Part shown: in pieces, positions 9,211 through 17,918 of the stretch
How the letters are laid out: each line of letters opens with the position of its first letter
Numbering within the stretch: the stretch's first letter is position 1
Assembly: GCA_963665975.1 (NCBI GenBank)
Contig: OY762508.1
Span: 2,108,001 to 2,172,000, forward strand
DNA length: 64,000 nt
Origin: G963665975 sp963665975
Lineage (GTDB): Bacteria; Bacteroidota; Rhodothermia; Rhodothermales; Bin80
Direction of reading: 5' to 3'
The notes under the pieces: model-generated
The model's input: only the letters and a program-made list of their open reading frames with translations
What the model was told of the DNA's origin: nothing
Databases searched by the model: none
Made by a program: the position numbers and the translations under genes

Positions 9211-9540
9211 ATGCCTGGCAACGATCCTGACCACTTGCCGACCCTTCAGGTGCCCACTCCACTGTTGGAGCCAACCGACGACCGCGCCCAGCTTTACGAC
9301 ATCCTGACCCGCGCCAGCCTCCAAGGCCTAAATGGGCACCTATCCACGGAACTTGTCCAAGAATTGGCCTCTGCCAACCACATCCACCGCTTCGAAAGCT
9401 AGCTCGAGGCCCAATATGCCAATTTGGTTGCAATCTTGGATGGGAAAACAGGCAAATTCAACCTCGTGCTCCGGGTTATCGGTATCGGCTTCAATATGAT
9501 TGCCGCCCTCATCATACCAATGGGACTTTTCGGAAATTGA
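9211..9540 (+). pseudogene. small coiled-coil/membrane protein interrupted by an in-frame TAG
   Basis: Read through the TAG at 9400-9402, this frame gives a coherent 109-residue protein. There is a polar helical first part (TELVQELASANHIHRFES), then the stop, then LEAQYANLVAILDGKTGKFN and a C-terminal membrane segment (IGFNMIAALIIPMGLFGN) before TGA at 9538-9540. Both halves share one frame, so a single nonsense change of a Lys, Gln or Glu codon is the simplest explanation. The layout of coiled coil followed by one helix recalls DUF1640-like small proteins, but I do not recognise the family firmly. An upstream start at 9079 is possible. Confidence 0.5.
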
Positions 9541-9704
9541 GGGTAATGGTTGGTGCGGGTCCATTTCATTACAGATCCATTCCCCACCCGACACCTGTCC
9601 TTTGCTGGACGGCCCGAAGCACCGGGTGCTCTGACCCGAGCGCCTGGCCCAATTGACTAGCCTGCAAGGATGTCAATTCCTCCAGGCGCTTCGTTACCCG
9701 CCCG

Positions 9705-10001
9705 ATCATTGTGTTGCTGCCAGTCCATTGTTTCTCTTTCTTATCGGAAGGTTGTGAATCTGCCCGTCGGAGGGAATGCCTTGTATGCCAGCGTCTGACA
9801 GTGCGAACGGGACTTACTCTTTTGCATGCTCCGCTGGAAGGCCAGAAAGGAAGGCGACAGCGGAAAGAAGCAGGCAAACGCACGCAACATGGCACCGGCC
9901 AGCGTGTAGTACAGATTGGGCCCCTGGTGCCTATCCGCAGACGCATTGGCGAGCGACCGCATACGTCTCACCAGATGTCTCAGAATCGTAATCGGCTTCA
10001 A
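9705..10001 (-). pseudogene. N-terminal fragment of an ISNCY/IS4-like transposase
   Basis: The frame from 10001 reads NLYYTLAGAMLRAFACFF, then SPSFLAFQRSMQKSKSR and a QTL motif, the pattern of the N-terminus of a DDE transposase group that carries 'PSFLAxQR...NNAQTLF...IPSDNQIR'. The expected continuation IPSDGQIHNL is present, but one base out of frame near 9770, and it ends at a stop at 9705. The catalytic domain is absent. No terminal inverted repeats were found. Family assignment is from remembered motifs. Confidence 0.45.
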
Positions 10002-10230
10002 GGGGCGCGCCTTAGAGCAACAGGCAAGAAAATCCTGTATCAGGGCATCGAATGATCGCTACTGGCACGTCTCGCACCCGTCATCCACATATTTTCACGA
10101 AACAGCGATTCTCATAAACTCAACTTGTTTCCATGTTTGGAACTGCTGCCTCTCTGGTGTCAATAAGTGAACTATAACATCCGTTTCTTTTTTCTGCTGC
10201 TCGCGCACACTCCATGACGCCCGCTTAGCC

Positions 10231-11445
10231 ATGTCATCCACTTCTTTCTCATTCGCTTTACCGCTTGCTTTGACGTTCTCATTACTTGGCTTCGGGTGTG
10301 GTCCCACGACCATCGATGGTACCGACGGATGGTCCGGCACAATTGATACTCTTTCCTCCGGTGAGGTTGCAGTCCGAAATATTGACAAGCCGCTTTGGGC
10401 GCCAGAAGAGGGTTGGCGGATAGTGGAGGAGATGAGACTTGGAAGCGACACAGGTGACGACGCGATTCTGTTTGGGAGTATTCGCTCCTTTGATGTAGAT
10501 GCGCAAGGACGAGTGTATGCGCTTGATAGCCAATCGGAAGAGATTCATGTCTTCGACTCGGATGGTGCGTTCGTACGCACGGTTGGGAGCGAGGGAGCCG
10601 GGCCGGGGGAATTCGAAGGCGCCAGTGCGGTTGACGTTAGCAGCACTGGCGAGATCTGGGTAATGGAAATGCAGAAGGGCCGGCTCTCTATCCTGGACTC
10701 GGGCGGAAATTACCAGAGGACGGAAAAGGTTAACAGCGTTGGCTGGGACTACTGGAATTACCCGGGTGGCTTTGACCGAATGGGACGCTACAACGCCTTG
10801 GTCCTAACCTTTGACGAGGAGGATGCTAAAGTGTGGTTAGCCCGGTTTGATCAATCCTTTGCTCCGCTTGATACGATTGCGCTCCCTGAGAGTCCCGTGA
10901 AGAGTGAGCGCTTCGAACTAGTCAGTGACGGCGGATCGACCACGAGCATATCGGTTCCCTTCCAGGGATCCTTCGACTGGCGATTCTCCTCAAGCGGCAA
11001 TTTTTGGACGCTGCTCACGAGAACGTACGAGCTTGCTGAAATCACCGCCGGTGGAAAGGTGCTTCGGCGCGTGATCAAGGAAGTTGAACCGCTACCGGTA
11101 ACCAACGCAGACCTTGAAGTAACCCTCGAGAGTCTCAGGTGGTTCACGAACCAGGGAGGAAAGGTTGATCTGTCGAGAATTCCGAGGACCAAGCCAGTCA
11201 CAACCTCCTTCTTTTGCGACGACGCAGGAAATCTGTGGGTAATGCGGGTTGCGGCAACTCCTGAGGACGTAGGGCGCCTCTTCGACCTGTTTACCCCCGA
11301 GGGATATTTTCTGGGAGAGATCCGCCTCCCATTCTCATTGGAGTCAGACCCGGAACCGATAGTGCGAGACGGGTTGCTTTACGGCATCAGCACGGACGAA
11401 CAAGGTGCCGAGATTATTGTGAGGGCCCGGATCGAACAGCCCTGA
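10231..11445 (+). CDS. 6-bladed beta-propeller lipoprotein (NHL-like)
   Basis: 404-residue exported protein. A hydrophobic leader ends in LLGFGC, a near-lipobox, so it is probably a lipoprotein. The mature part has NHL/propeller-type repeats (SIRSFDVDAQGRVYALDSQS, VFDSDGAFVRTVGSEGAGPG, SAVDVSSTGEIWVMEM) and a late blade near residue 330 (CDDAGNLWVMRV). Such '6-bladed beta-propeller' proteins are frequent in Rhodothermia, and their ligands are mostly unknown. It stands alone between decayed DNA and the aldehyde dehydrogenase. Confidence 0.75.
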   Translation: MSSTSFSFALPLALTFSLLGFGCGPTTIDGTDGWSGTIDTLSSGEVAVRNIDKPLWAPEEGWRIVEEMRLGSDTGDDAILFGSIRSFDVDAQGRVYALDSQSEEIHVFDSDGAFVRTVGSEGAGPGEFEGASAVDVSSTGEIWVMEMQKGRLSILDSGGNYQRTEKVNSVGWDYWNYPGGFDRMGRYNALVLTFDEEDAKVWLARFDQSFAPLDTIALPESPVKSERFELVSDGGSTTSISVPFQGSFDWRFSSSGNFWTLLTRTYELAEITAGGKVLRRVIKEVEPLPVTNADLEVTLESLRWFTNQGGKVDLSRIPRTKPVTTSFFCDDAGNLWVMRVAATPEDVGRLFDLFTPEGYFLGEIRLPFSLESDPEPIVRDGLLYGISTDEQGAEIIVRARIEQP

Positions 11446-11672
11446 AGAATGTCCAAAAATAGGGAACCAATACAGTGCAGATACTACGGGGAACAGGTTC
11501 CGTCGAATCAGTAACGCAGTTTCAGCTTACTGTGTAATTCCCCCTTCGTTTCTGTGTCAATTCAGGTCACAGTTCATGAGGATGGACGGTCTCGTCACAC
11601 GCGCCTCCTTTCTCGTAATATTGTAGACTGCTTCAATCATGAGCTGCTTCGTTTCCCTGGAGGTTACACTCA

Positions 11673-13040
11673 ATGTCGTTCATAGCAGTAGATCCGGCCA
11701 CCGGCCGGCGCATCAGGGAATACCCCGAGATGTCCTCCGGGGATCATGCCAAGGCTGTTTCCGGCTGTCAGAACGCCTTCCTCGCGTGGCGGGAAACAGG
11801 CATGGAGGAGCGGTCGCGGCTGGTGCGCAACCTGGCGGTCATTCTCCGTGGGCGGCGCAACGATTTCGCCGCGCTTATGACGCGCGAGATGGGCAAGCCC
11901 GTGCGGGAGGCGCGTGCGGAAATCGACAAGTGCGCGGCGGTGTGCGACTTCTACGCCGAGCATGCGCCCGGTTATCTGACTCCCCAACCTGTTGCGACCG
12001 CTGCCCGCCAGAGCTTCATCGCCTTCCAACCGATCGGCATAGTCTTCGCCATTATGCCGTGGAACTACCCCTTTTGGCAGGTCTTCCGCTTTGCTGCACC
12101 CACCCTGATGGCAGGGAACGGCACACTCCTCAAGCACGCTCCCAATGTCCCCGGCTGTGGGCTGGCCATCGAGGGCATCTTCCGGGAGGCCGGCTTCCCG
12201 GATGATCTCTTTCGCACCCTTCTCATCGACCACGAGCGCGCCGCAGAATTGATCGCCGATCCGCGGGTGCGTGCAGTCACGCTCACGGGAAGCACGGTGG
12301 CGGGAAAAACGGTGGCCGCGACCGCTGCCGCCCATGCCAAGAAGTCCGTGCTGGAGCTGGGCGGAAATGACCCGTGCATTGTGCTGGAGGATGCCGACCT
12401 CGAGCTTGTCACTCGGGAGTGTGTGACCAGCCGCCTGCTCAACACTGGTCAAAGCTGCATTGCCGCCAAGCGCTGCATTGTAGTCAAGCCCGTGCTGGCC
12501 GAGTTGCGGGAACGGATCGTGGAGGCCATGGGCGCGGCGACTTTCGGTGACCCTTTCGAGAAGACTAGCCGCATTGGTCCGCTGGCGCGCAAGGATTTGC
12601 GCGATCGCCTGCACGCCCAGGTGCGCGGCAGCGTCGAGCGCGGCGCCTCTCTGCTTTTGGGTGGCGAAGTGCCCGACCGGCCGGGCTGGTTCTATCCGCC
12701 CACCGTGCTGGCTGACGTGACCCCGGGCATGCCCGCCTACGATGAGGAACTGTTCGGTCCTGTCCTCTCCATCGTGCGGGTGGCCGACGAGCAGGAGGCT
12801 ATCACTGTTGCCAACGACACCCGCTACGGGCTGGGTGCGTCGATCTTCACGCGCAATCTGGAGCGTGGGCGGCAGATCGCGGCGCGGGAGATCGAGGCGG
12901 GCAGTTGCTTCGTGAACGCCTTCGTGCGCTCCGACCCGCAGCTCCCGTTTGGCGGCGTCAAGGAGAGCGGCTACGGGCGCGAACTCTCCTTCTTCGGCAT
13001 TCACGAGTTCGTGAACGTGAAGTCGGTGTGGATCGGGTAG
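11673..13040 (+). CDS. NAD(P)-dependent aldehyde dehydrogenase, succinate-semialdehyde type
   Basis: 455-residue soluble aldehyde dehydrogenase. Catalytic residues are visible: N131 in MPWNYPFW, E228 in LELGGNDP and C262 in NTGQSCIAAKR; the cofactor loop is GSTVAG (206-211). The sequence style (MTREMGKPVREARAEIDKCA) fits the YneI/GabD succinate-semialdehyde dehydrogenase branch. A ribosome site GGAGG lies 9 bases before ATG 11673. No GABA-pathway gene is adjacent, so the physiological aldehyde is not fixed. Confidence 0.88.
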   Translation: MSFIAVDPATGRRIREYPEMSSGDHAKAVSGCQNAFLAWRETGMEERSRLVRNLAVILRGRRNDFAALMTREMGKPVREARAEIDKCAAVCDFYAEHAPGYLTPQPVATAARQSFIAFQPIGIVFAIMPWNYPFWQVFRFAAPTLMAGNGTLLKHAPNVPGCGLAIEGIFREAGFPDDLFRTLLIDHERAAELIADPRVRAVTLTGSTVAGKTVAATAAAHAKKSVLELGGNDPCIVLEDADLELVTRECVTSRLLNTGQSCIAAKRCIVVKPVLAELRERIVEAMGAATFGDPFEKTSRIGPLARKDLRDRLHAQVRGSVERGASLLLGGEVPDRPGWFYPPTVLADVTPGMPAYDEELFGPVLSIVRVADEQEAITVANDTRYGLGASIFTRNLERGRQIAAREIEAGSCFVNAFVRSDPQLPFGGVKESGYGRELSFFGIHEFVNVKSVWIG

Positions 13041-13232
13041 GCTTCGACATTTGCGTCTCCGCCCCACGCGACCTGTCGCAGAGTTTTGTGGATCACCTCC
13101 GGCGTCAACATCCCCGATTATGATGCCGAACGTCACATAAGCATTGGCATGTGTGGCGCAGAATAGCCTCTGATGCGTAAAGCCTGCGATAGTGCTACCT
13201 TTCCAAGCAACCGGACCACGTTGGATCTTCCC

Positions 13233-15188
13233 ATGCAATTGAACCCTGCAATCCTTCTTCTGCTGACCGTTGTGCTGCCGGGTGTGGCTTTGGCGCAGCA
13301 AGCGACGATAGTTGACGCGCCCCAAAGTGACCGCCGCGTCGCCTATACGATAGACGCATCGCTGAATGTTGATGCGCGCACGGTGCGGGGGACGGAGCGC
13401 ATCGTATGGCGCAATCCGGATGCTGTCGACGTCGACACGCTACAATTTCATCTGTATCTGAACGCATTTCGGGATGGATCCACGTTCATGCGCGAGAGCG
13501 GCGGCGCCCATCGCGGCTTCGAGGCGACCGGCGACACGGGTGGCGTCATTATTGAACATATCAGGATTGTCTCTCCAGACGCGGGGCAACTCTCCTCACA
13601 GGCACCGGCCTCCGATCTTGATCTCACCGATCTTTTGACGTTCATTCAGCCGGATGATGACAATGTGGACGACCGAACAGTTGCCATGGTCGTACTTCCT
13701 GAGCCTGTCCCACCGGGGGAGGCTATCATGCTCGAGGTTGGCTTTGAGGCCGTGCTTCCGGGCATTATCGCAAGAACCGGCTGGATAGAGAAACCGGACG
13801 GTTCGCCGTTCTTTATGGTGGCGCAGTGGTTTCCGAAGCTCGGCGTCTACGAGACGCCCGGGCAGCGTTATGTCCCGCAGGATGCCGTGCGAGGCCAGTG
13901 GAACACGCACCAGTTTCACGCCAACAGTGAATTCTACGCAGACTTCGGGACCTATGATGTGACGCTTGACGTGCCGGAGGATTTCGTTATCGGGGCCACA
14001 GGAGTGAGGACCGATGCGCGGGTTGCAGATGGGCGGAAGGTGGTCACGTACCGCGCCGAGGACGTACATGACTTTGCATGGACGGCAAGTCCGGTATTCA
14101 TGGAATTCAAGGATTCCTGGCGCCACGTTTCCCTGCGCCTGCTCATCCAGCCCGAGCACAAGGCACAGGCACAACGCCACTTCGATGCCGTCAAGATTGC
14201 ACTTGAGCAAACGGATGACCTCCTGGGAGTCTATCCCTACACGACACTCACGCTGGTGGACGGCCTGGGCGGCGCCAATGGAATGGAGTATCCGACGCTA
14301 ATCACGTGTGGCACCGTAGTTGGGCTGCCCTCGTGGCTGCGGATGTTGGAGTTAGTCACCGTCCATGAGTTCGTGCACCAGTACTTCTATGGGATGCTGG
14401 CCTCCAACGAATTCGAGGAGGCATGGCTTGACGAAGGGATGACATCCTACGTCGAGACTCGCATCATGGATGAGGCCTTCGGCCCTGGATCCGTACTGGG
14501 GATTCCCGGACTGCGGATCGATGACGGCCCCAGCCAGCGTCTGGCCTACGTGCGATCATCACCGGGACGCGGGGCGTTGTTTACCCGGTCGTGGGAGTAC
14601 GAAGTAGCCTCCGATTACGGGAAGGCTTCCTACTGGAAGTCTTCTACGGTAATGCACACGCTTGATGGCTACCTGGGCGAAGCCACGATGCGGGAGTTCT
14701 TGCGCACGTACTATCATCGGTGGCGGTTCAGGCATCCGACGACGCGCGATCTGCAGCAGGTTGCCGAAGAAGTATCGGGGGAGGACCTCGACTGGTTCTT
14801 CGAGCAGTACGTCTACGGCACGGCCGTCGTGGACTACGCCGTCGACACGGTGGAGGTCACCCGTGACAGTACAGGGGTTACTAGTCTCGTGCGAGTCAGG
14901 CGGCTGAGGGATGGAGTTTTCCCGCAGACGCTGGAGGTTCGCTTCGAAGACGGCGCGTCGGAGCGTGTGGCCTGGGATGGCGAGGCGGCTTCGAAAGCGT
15001 TCATGTTTGAGCATGGTACGCCCGTAGGGGAAGCGTTTCTGGACCCGGAGAATGCCATCTGGCTTGACATCAACCGGCTGAACAACCGGCAGTCGCTGGC
15101 GCCATCAACTGTGTTTCAACTTAAATATCTATTCAAGACTTCCACATGGATGCAGCTGGTCCTACACGTGTTGGGGGCGTTCCTGTGA
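13233..15188 (+). CDS. secreted M1-family metallopeptidase
   Basis: 651-residue exported zinc peptidase. A signal peptide (MQLNPAILLLLTVVLPGVAL, then AQQ) supports the ATG at 13233 rather than 13173. The zinc site is HEFVH at 378-382 with the third ligand E401 in EEAWLDEG, the HExxH-x18-E spacing of M1 peptidases. The M1 exopeptidase motif is replaced by a GANGMEYP segment upstream, as in bacterial M1-like secreted peptidases. A hydrophobic C-terminus follows. It overlaps the next gene by 4 bases, implying translational coupling. Confidence 0.88.
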   Translation: MQLNPAILLLLTVVLPGVALAQQATIVDAPQSDRRVAYTIDASLNVDARTVRGTERIVWRNPDAVDVDTLQFHLYLNAFRDGSTFMRESGGAHRGFEATGDTGGVIIEHIRIVSPDAGQLSSQAPASDLDLTDLLTFIQPDDDNVDDRTVAMVVLPEPVPPGEAIMLEVGFEAVLPGIIARTGWIEKPDGSPFFMVAQWFPKLGVYETPGQRYVPQDAVRGQWNTHQFHANSEFYADFGTYDVTLDVPEDFVIGATGVRTDARVADGRKVVTYRAEDVHDFAWTASPVFMEFKDSWRHVSLRLLIQPEHKAQAQRHFDAVKIALEQTDDLLGVYPYTTLTLVDGLGGANGMEYPTLITCGTVVGLPSWLRMLELVTVHEFVHQYFYGMLASNEFEEAWLDEGMTSYVETRIMDEAFGPGSVLGIPGLRIDDGPSQRLAYVRSSPGRGALFTRSWEYEVASDYGKASYWKSSTVMHTLDGYLGEATMREFLRTYYHRWRFRHPTTRDLQQVAEEVSGEDLDWFFEQYVYGTAVVDYAVDTVEVTRDSTGVTSLVRVRRLRDGVFPQTLEVRFEDGASERVAWDGEAASKAFMFEHGTPVGEAFLDPENAIWLDINRLNNRQSLAPSTVFQLKYLFKTSTWMQLVLHVLGAFL

Positions 15189-16141
15189 GCGCCGCGGAAA
15201 CGTCTGCGGCGCCCACGATTCAAGAAGGCATGATCGCGGGACTGGCCGGGCTGCGCTCGCGACCGGAGCTTGCCGCAGTAGTCTATGCAGGTAACCTGCT
15301 ATTTGCGCTCGCGGTATCTGTGCCCCTGGTGCGTACGGTGGGGGATATCGTAGACCATTCAGGATTCGGCGATGATCTGGCGGCGCGTTTTGATCTTGTC
15401 GTGTGGGCAGACATTCTCTCCGCGGCGAGAGAGCCCCTTGTTGCACTGGCCAGTCACCTGCTTTGGATTCTCCCGTTGTATGTGGTCTGGAAAGCCGCGC
15501 TCAGCGCAGGGCTTCTCCACGCGCTGCAAGGAACCCGGACCCGACCATTCTTACAGGGCGCGGGACGGTTTCTGTTGTGGAGCATCGTGCTTGGGCTGGT
15601 TTATCTGGTTCTATTGTGTCTGGGAATCCTGGCGGTGTTGATGCTTACGGGGCTGATCGGTGCGGCATGGAGGAGTCCCGTGGCCATCCTTTGGATTGGC
15701 ATAGCCACGCTCGTACTGTCAGGCTTACTCGTTGCGACGCTCGGTTTAATGCGAGGCGTCTCCCGGGCCGCGCTGGTCATCGGAAGACACAACGTGTTGT
15801 CCGCGCTGTCCATCGGTCTTGTATGGCCGTTTCGGCATGGGCTAATTGTGCTTGTCTACGCGGCGTGGGCGGCAGGCGCTTGTCTGGCGATACTGCTGCC
15901 GCTGATGCTGGAAGGGACTGTAACGGCCGCCACGACCACAAGTGTGGTCGTGCTGTTCGCCGCTCAGCAGGTTTCGCTACTTTCCCGGGCTGCGGTAGCC
16001 ACCGGCTGGTATGGATCGCTGGCGGGCTGGTTCGAAACGGTCAGCAGCCGGGCGGCAGTCACGCCGACCGGCGGCGAGGGATCGGCAATGGACGCTGCGC
16101 TCGAGACGGAAGCGTCTGACGAAGCGCGCCAGGGATCATGA
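15185..16141 (+). CDS. polytopic membrane protein coupled to the M1 peptidase
   Basis: 318-residue integral membrane protein with about six hydrophobic segments and no recognised motif; a polar Ala/Glu-rich tail ends it. The frame is open from an ATG at 15146, but GTG at 15185 makes the classic GTGA overlap with the peptidase stop and is the more likely start. Coupling suggests a shared function with the peptidase at the envelope, but nothing in the sequence names it. Confidence 0.7.
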   Translation: MSAAETSAAPTIQEGMIAGLAGLRSRPELAAVVYAGNLLFALAVSVPLVRTVGDIVDHSGFGDDLAARFDLVVWADILSAAREPLVALASHLLWILPLYVVWKAALSAGLLHALQGTRTRPFLQGAGRFLLWSIVLGLVYLVLLCLGILAVLMLTGLIGAAWRSPVAILWIGIATLVLSGLLVATLGLMRGVSRAALVIGRHNVLSALSIGLVWPFRHGLIVLVYAAWAAGACLAILLPLMLEGTVTAATTTSVVVLFAAQQVSLLSRAAVATGWYGSLAGWFETVSSRAAVTPTGGEGSAMDAALETEASDEARQGS

Positions 16142-16161
16142 ACTGAGGAGTTCTCAGTTCA
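16139..16161 (+). terminator. perfect 9-bp hairpin at the stop codon
   Basis: The stop codon TGA itself begins a perfect inverted repeat: TGAACTGAG, loop GAGTT, CTCAGTTCA. It is well placed to end transcription of the peptidase/membrane-protein pair, but no U-tract follows, so intrinsic termination is uncertain; it may instead be an mRNA-stabilising end. Confidence 0.45.
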
Positions 16162-16204
16162 CCTTGCCTTGAATCAGGTGCGGATCCGATCATCCTCTGA
16201 CGGG

Positions 16205-16290
16205 CCACACTGTGAAGCCTGCTGCCCGAGTCGCTTGAAGCAAAACCAACTGATGGCGAATTCAGAGCACAATTGGGACTTGATCATTAG
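16205..16290 (+). pseudogene. IS630-type remnant, related to the one at 58.5 kb
   Basis: About 75 bases here align with 58486-58562 at roughly three bases in four, including the shared core CGCTTGAAGC and TTGGGACTTGA. At 58.5 kb this stretch codes the end of an IS630-type helix-turn-helix. Only this scrap survives here. The rest of the gene-free stretch 16162-16602 holds two near-identical 17-base direct repeats (16293 and 16316) and nothing I recognise as coding. Confidence 0.45.
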
Positions 16291-16602
16291 GTGGGCAACA
16301 TGAATCTGATTAGTTGGGTAACATTGATCTGAATGTGCATCGACTGCTGGCCGTCGGAGTGTCTAATCATGTGTCTGGACCTCGCCTGTTTTCGCCAGCT
16401 GGAACGGCACTACCAAGTGGATGCGGGGCCACGGGCTGATCTTAGTCAACTAACGGTGCCCTAGGTTGTCGTAAACCACAGTGATAATGCCGCTTTCTGA
16501 TCGGAACGCGTCATACTCTGCTCTTGCTGCGAACAACCCCCAGGGACTAGTCCTCTCTGCAACTGCTCGCGAAGAGTGCGGCTATCTCGACTCACGGGCG
16601 TG

Positions 16603-17364
16603 ATGACCGAGCTGACATTCCACGGCGCGCTGGTGTGGGCCATATTCGGGGTGGGGCTTCTGACCTTTTGGAGCCTGCTGCGCTTCAGGGCGCCATACGG
16701 ACGCCACTACCCGGGACGTGGCTGGGGCCCCGAGATGTCGAATCGGGCTGGCTGGATCGTCATGGAGTTGCCGGCGACAGTCCTCTTCGCGTGCATCTAC
16801 TTCATGGGTAATGCGGCGAATGATCCTGTGCCACTGATCCTGGCTGGCATCTGGCAGTGCCACTACCTCAACCGGAACTTCATCTTCCCTCTTCGCACGC
16901 GCACTGCAGGCAAGAAGATGCCGGTGGTGGTCGTGGGCTGTGGGTTTGTCTTCAACGTGGTCAACGCCTACGTGAATGCCCGCTTTATCTCGCACATCGG
17001 CGAGTATGGCGTCGACTGGCTGGGCGATCCGCGATTCTTGGCCGGGCTGGCAGTCTTCGCGACCGGCTTCATTCTCAATGTCTGCTCCGACAACATCCTG
17101 CTGCGTTTGCGAAGGCCCGGCGGGACAGGCTATTCTATTCCTCGGGGCGGGGCTTTCCGCTACGTCTCCTGCCCGAACTATCTCGGAGAATTGCTAAAAT
17201 GGGCCGGCTGGGCGCTAGCCACGTGGTCGCTGGGTGGACTCGCGTTCTTCGTCTACACCGCAGCCAATCTGGTTCCGAGGTCACTCAGCCACCACCGCTG
17301 GTACCGTGCACTATTCGACAACTATCCGGCTGAGCGGAAGGCGGTGATTCCGGGGGTGTTGTGA
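16603..17364 (+). CDS. steroid 5-alpha-reductase-like membrane enzyme
   Basis: 253-residue polytopic protein matching the 3-oxo-5-alpha-steroid 4-dehydrogenase C-terminal domain. The conserved stretch GAFRYVSCPNYLGELLKWAG and the end-region HHRWYRALFDNYPAERKAV are characteristic, as is FRAPYGRHYPG near the N-terminus. Family members reduce a C=C bond next to a carbonyl, using NADPH. Six or so hydrophobic helices fit. ATG 16603 was preferred over 16576 because homology starts there. The bacterial substrate is unknown; isoprenoid or sterol-like lipids are possible. Confidence 0.82.
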   Translation: MTELTFHGALVWAIFGVGLLTFWSLLRFRAPYGRHYPGRGWGPEMSNRAGWIVMELPATVLFACIYFMGNAANDPVPLILAGIWQCHYLNRNFIFPLRTRTAGKKMPVVVVGCGFVFNVVNAYVNARFISHIGEYGVDWLGDPRFLAGLAVFATGFILNVCSDNILLRLRRPGGTGYSIPRGGAFRYVSCPNYLGELLKWAGWALATWSLGGLAFFVYTAANLVPRSLSHHRWYRALFDNYPAERKAVIPGVL

Positions 17365-17918
17365 GGGTGGTTGCCGGCTCACCCCCCTTATAGGCGTAGG
17401 TAGAAAGCTAAACCGTCTTGTTTTCACACTTAGGACGTAGAACGTTCCCTGTTTTACTCCAGTTTGCAGCCTATTCCGTAGGCCAGCCCACCCACTCTGG
17501 GCCGGGCATGATACCGCCGTTCGGAGGCGTCTTGCATAATCCGGGCAGGTTCATTAGGCCCGTGGGTGGCAAGGGACCATACCGACGGGTGCACAATGAA
17601 GAGCTATATCCGCCTGTATCGGATGTGGAACAGGTGCAAATGGCGTATCCCACTGGAAGATTCGTTACGGACTCGGCGCGCCGGAAATGTTGGCACAATA
17701 CTTGAGGCGTGGGTATGTGCAGGGGACTGTTTTCCCCTATGGCGCGCTGGCTAAACAGGTTCCGATAAGTGACGTTATCGGAGACCATCTAAGCTCCGAA
17801 AAACAGACCTGAGCGATAGGTCGGGCAACCCCTGCACGTCTTCCGAGAGGCGTACCGCTTGCCACTGTGGGAGCGCATTGCCGGGTACCCGAATCCGCAT
17901 AGCCCCGATACGGATCCT
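17365..17918. other. gene-free stretch, no recognised content besides a repeat
   Basis: About 550 bases between the reductase gene and the LRR protease. Several short frames are open, but none resembles a known family or carries a ribosome site. The only structured item is the repeat at 17768, which recurs at 22288 on the far side of the LRR gene. Confidence 0.5.
17768..17840 (+). repeat. direct repeat, left copy, flanking the LRR protease
   Basis: Begins AGTGACGTTATCGGA. The copy at 22288 begins AGTGACATTATCGGA, and weaker similarity (CCGAAA, then GGGCA and GCACG) continues for about 60 bases in both. Same orientation, about 4.5 kb apart. It may be the ends or remnants of a mobile element or the footprint of a duplication. 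Confidence 0.45.

Noticed and set aside
9340..9594. Minus-strand 84-residue ORF ending near 9340
   Set aside because: It is antisense to the interrupted membrane-protein gene at 9211-9540, whose plus-strand translation is far more protein-like on both sides of its stop.
10095..10230. Minus-strand 45-residue ORF starting one base before the propeller lipoprotein start
   Set aside because: The frame looks fairly natural, but it has no ribosome site or homologue and would abut a divergent start codon with no room for promoters.
11670..13325. Long 551-residue minus-strand frame
   Set aside because: It is the antisense shadow of the aldehyde dehydrogenase, which has all catalytic residues and a ribosome site; the shadow has His/Arg/Gly-rich nonsense composition.
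16440..16500. Minus-strand VVYDNLG segment resembling an IS630 DDE motif
   Set aside because: Only a few residues match, stops are on both sides, and it is in the wrong orientation for the nearby IS630 scrap.
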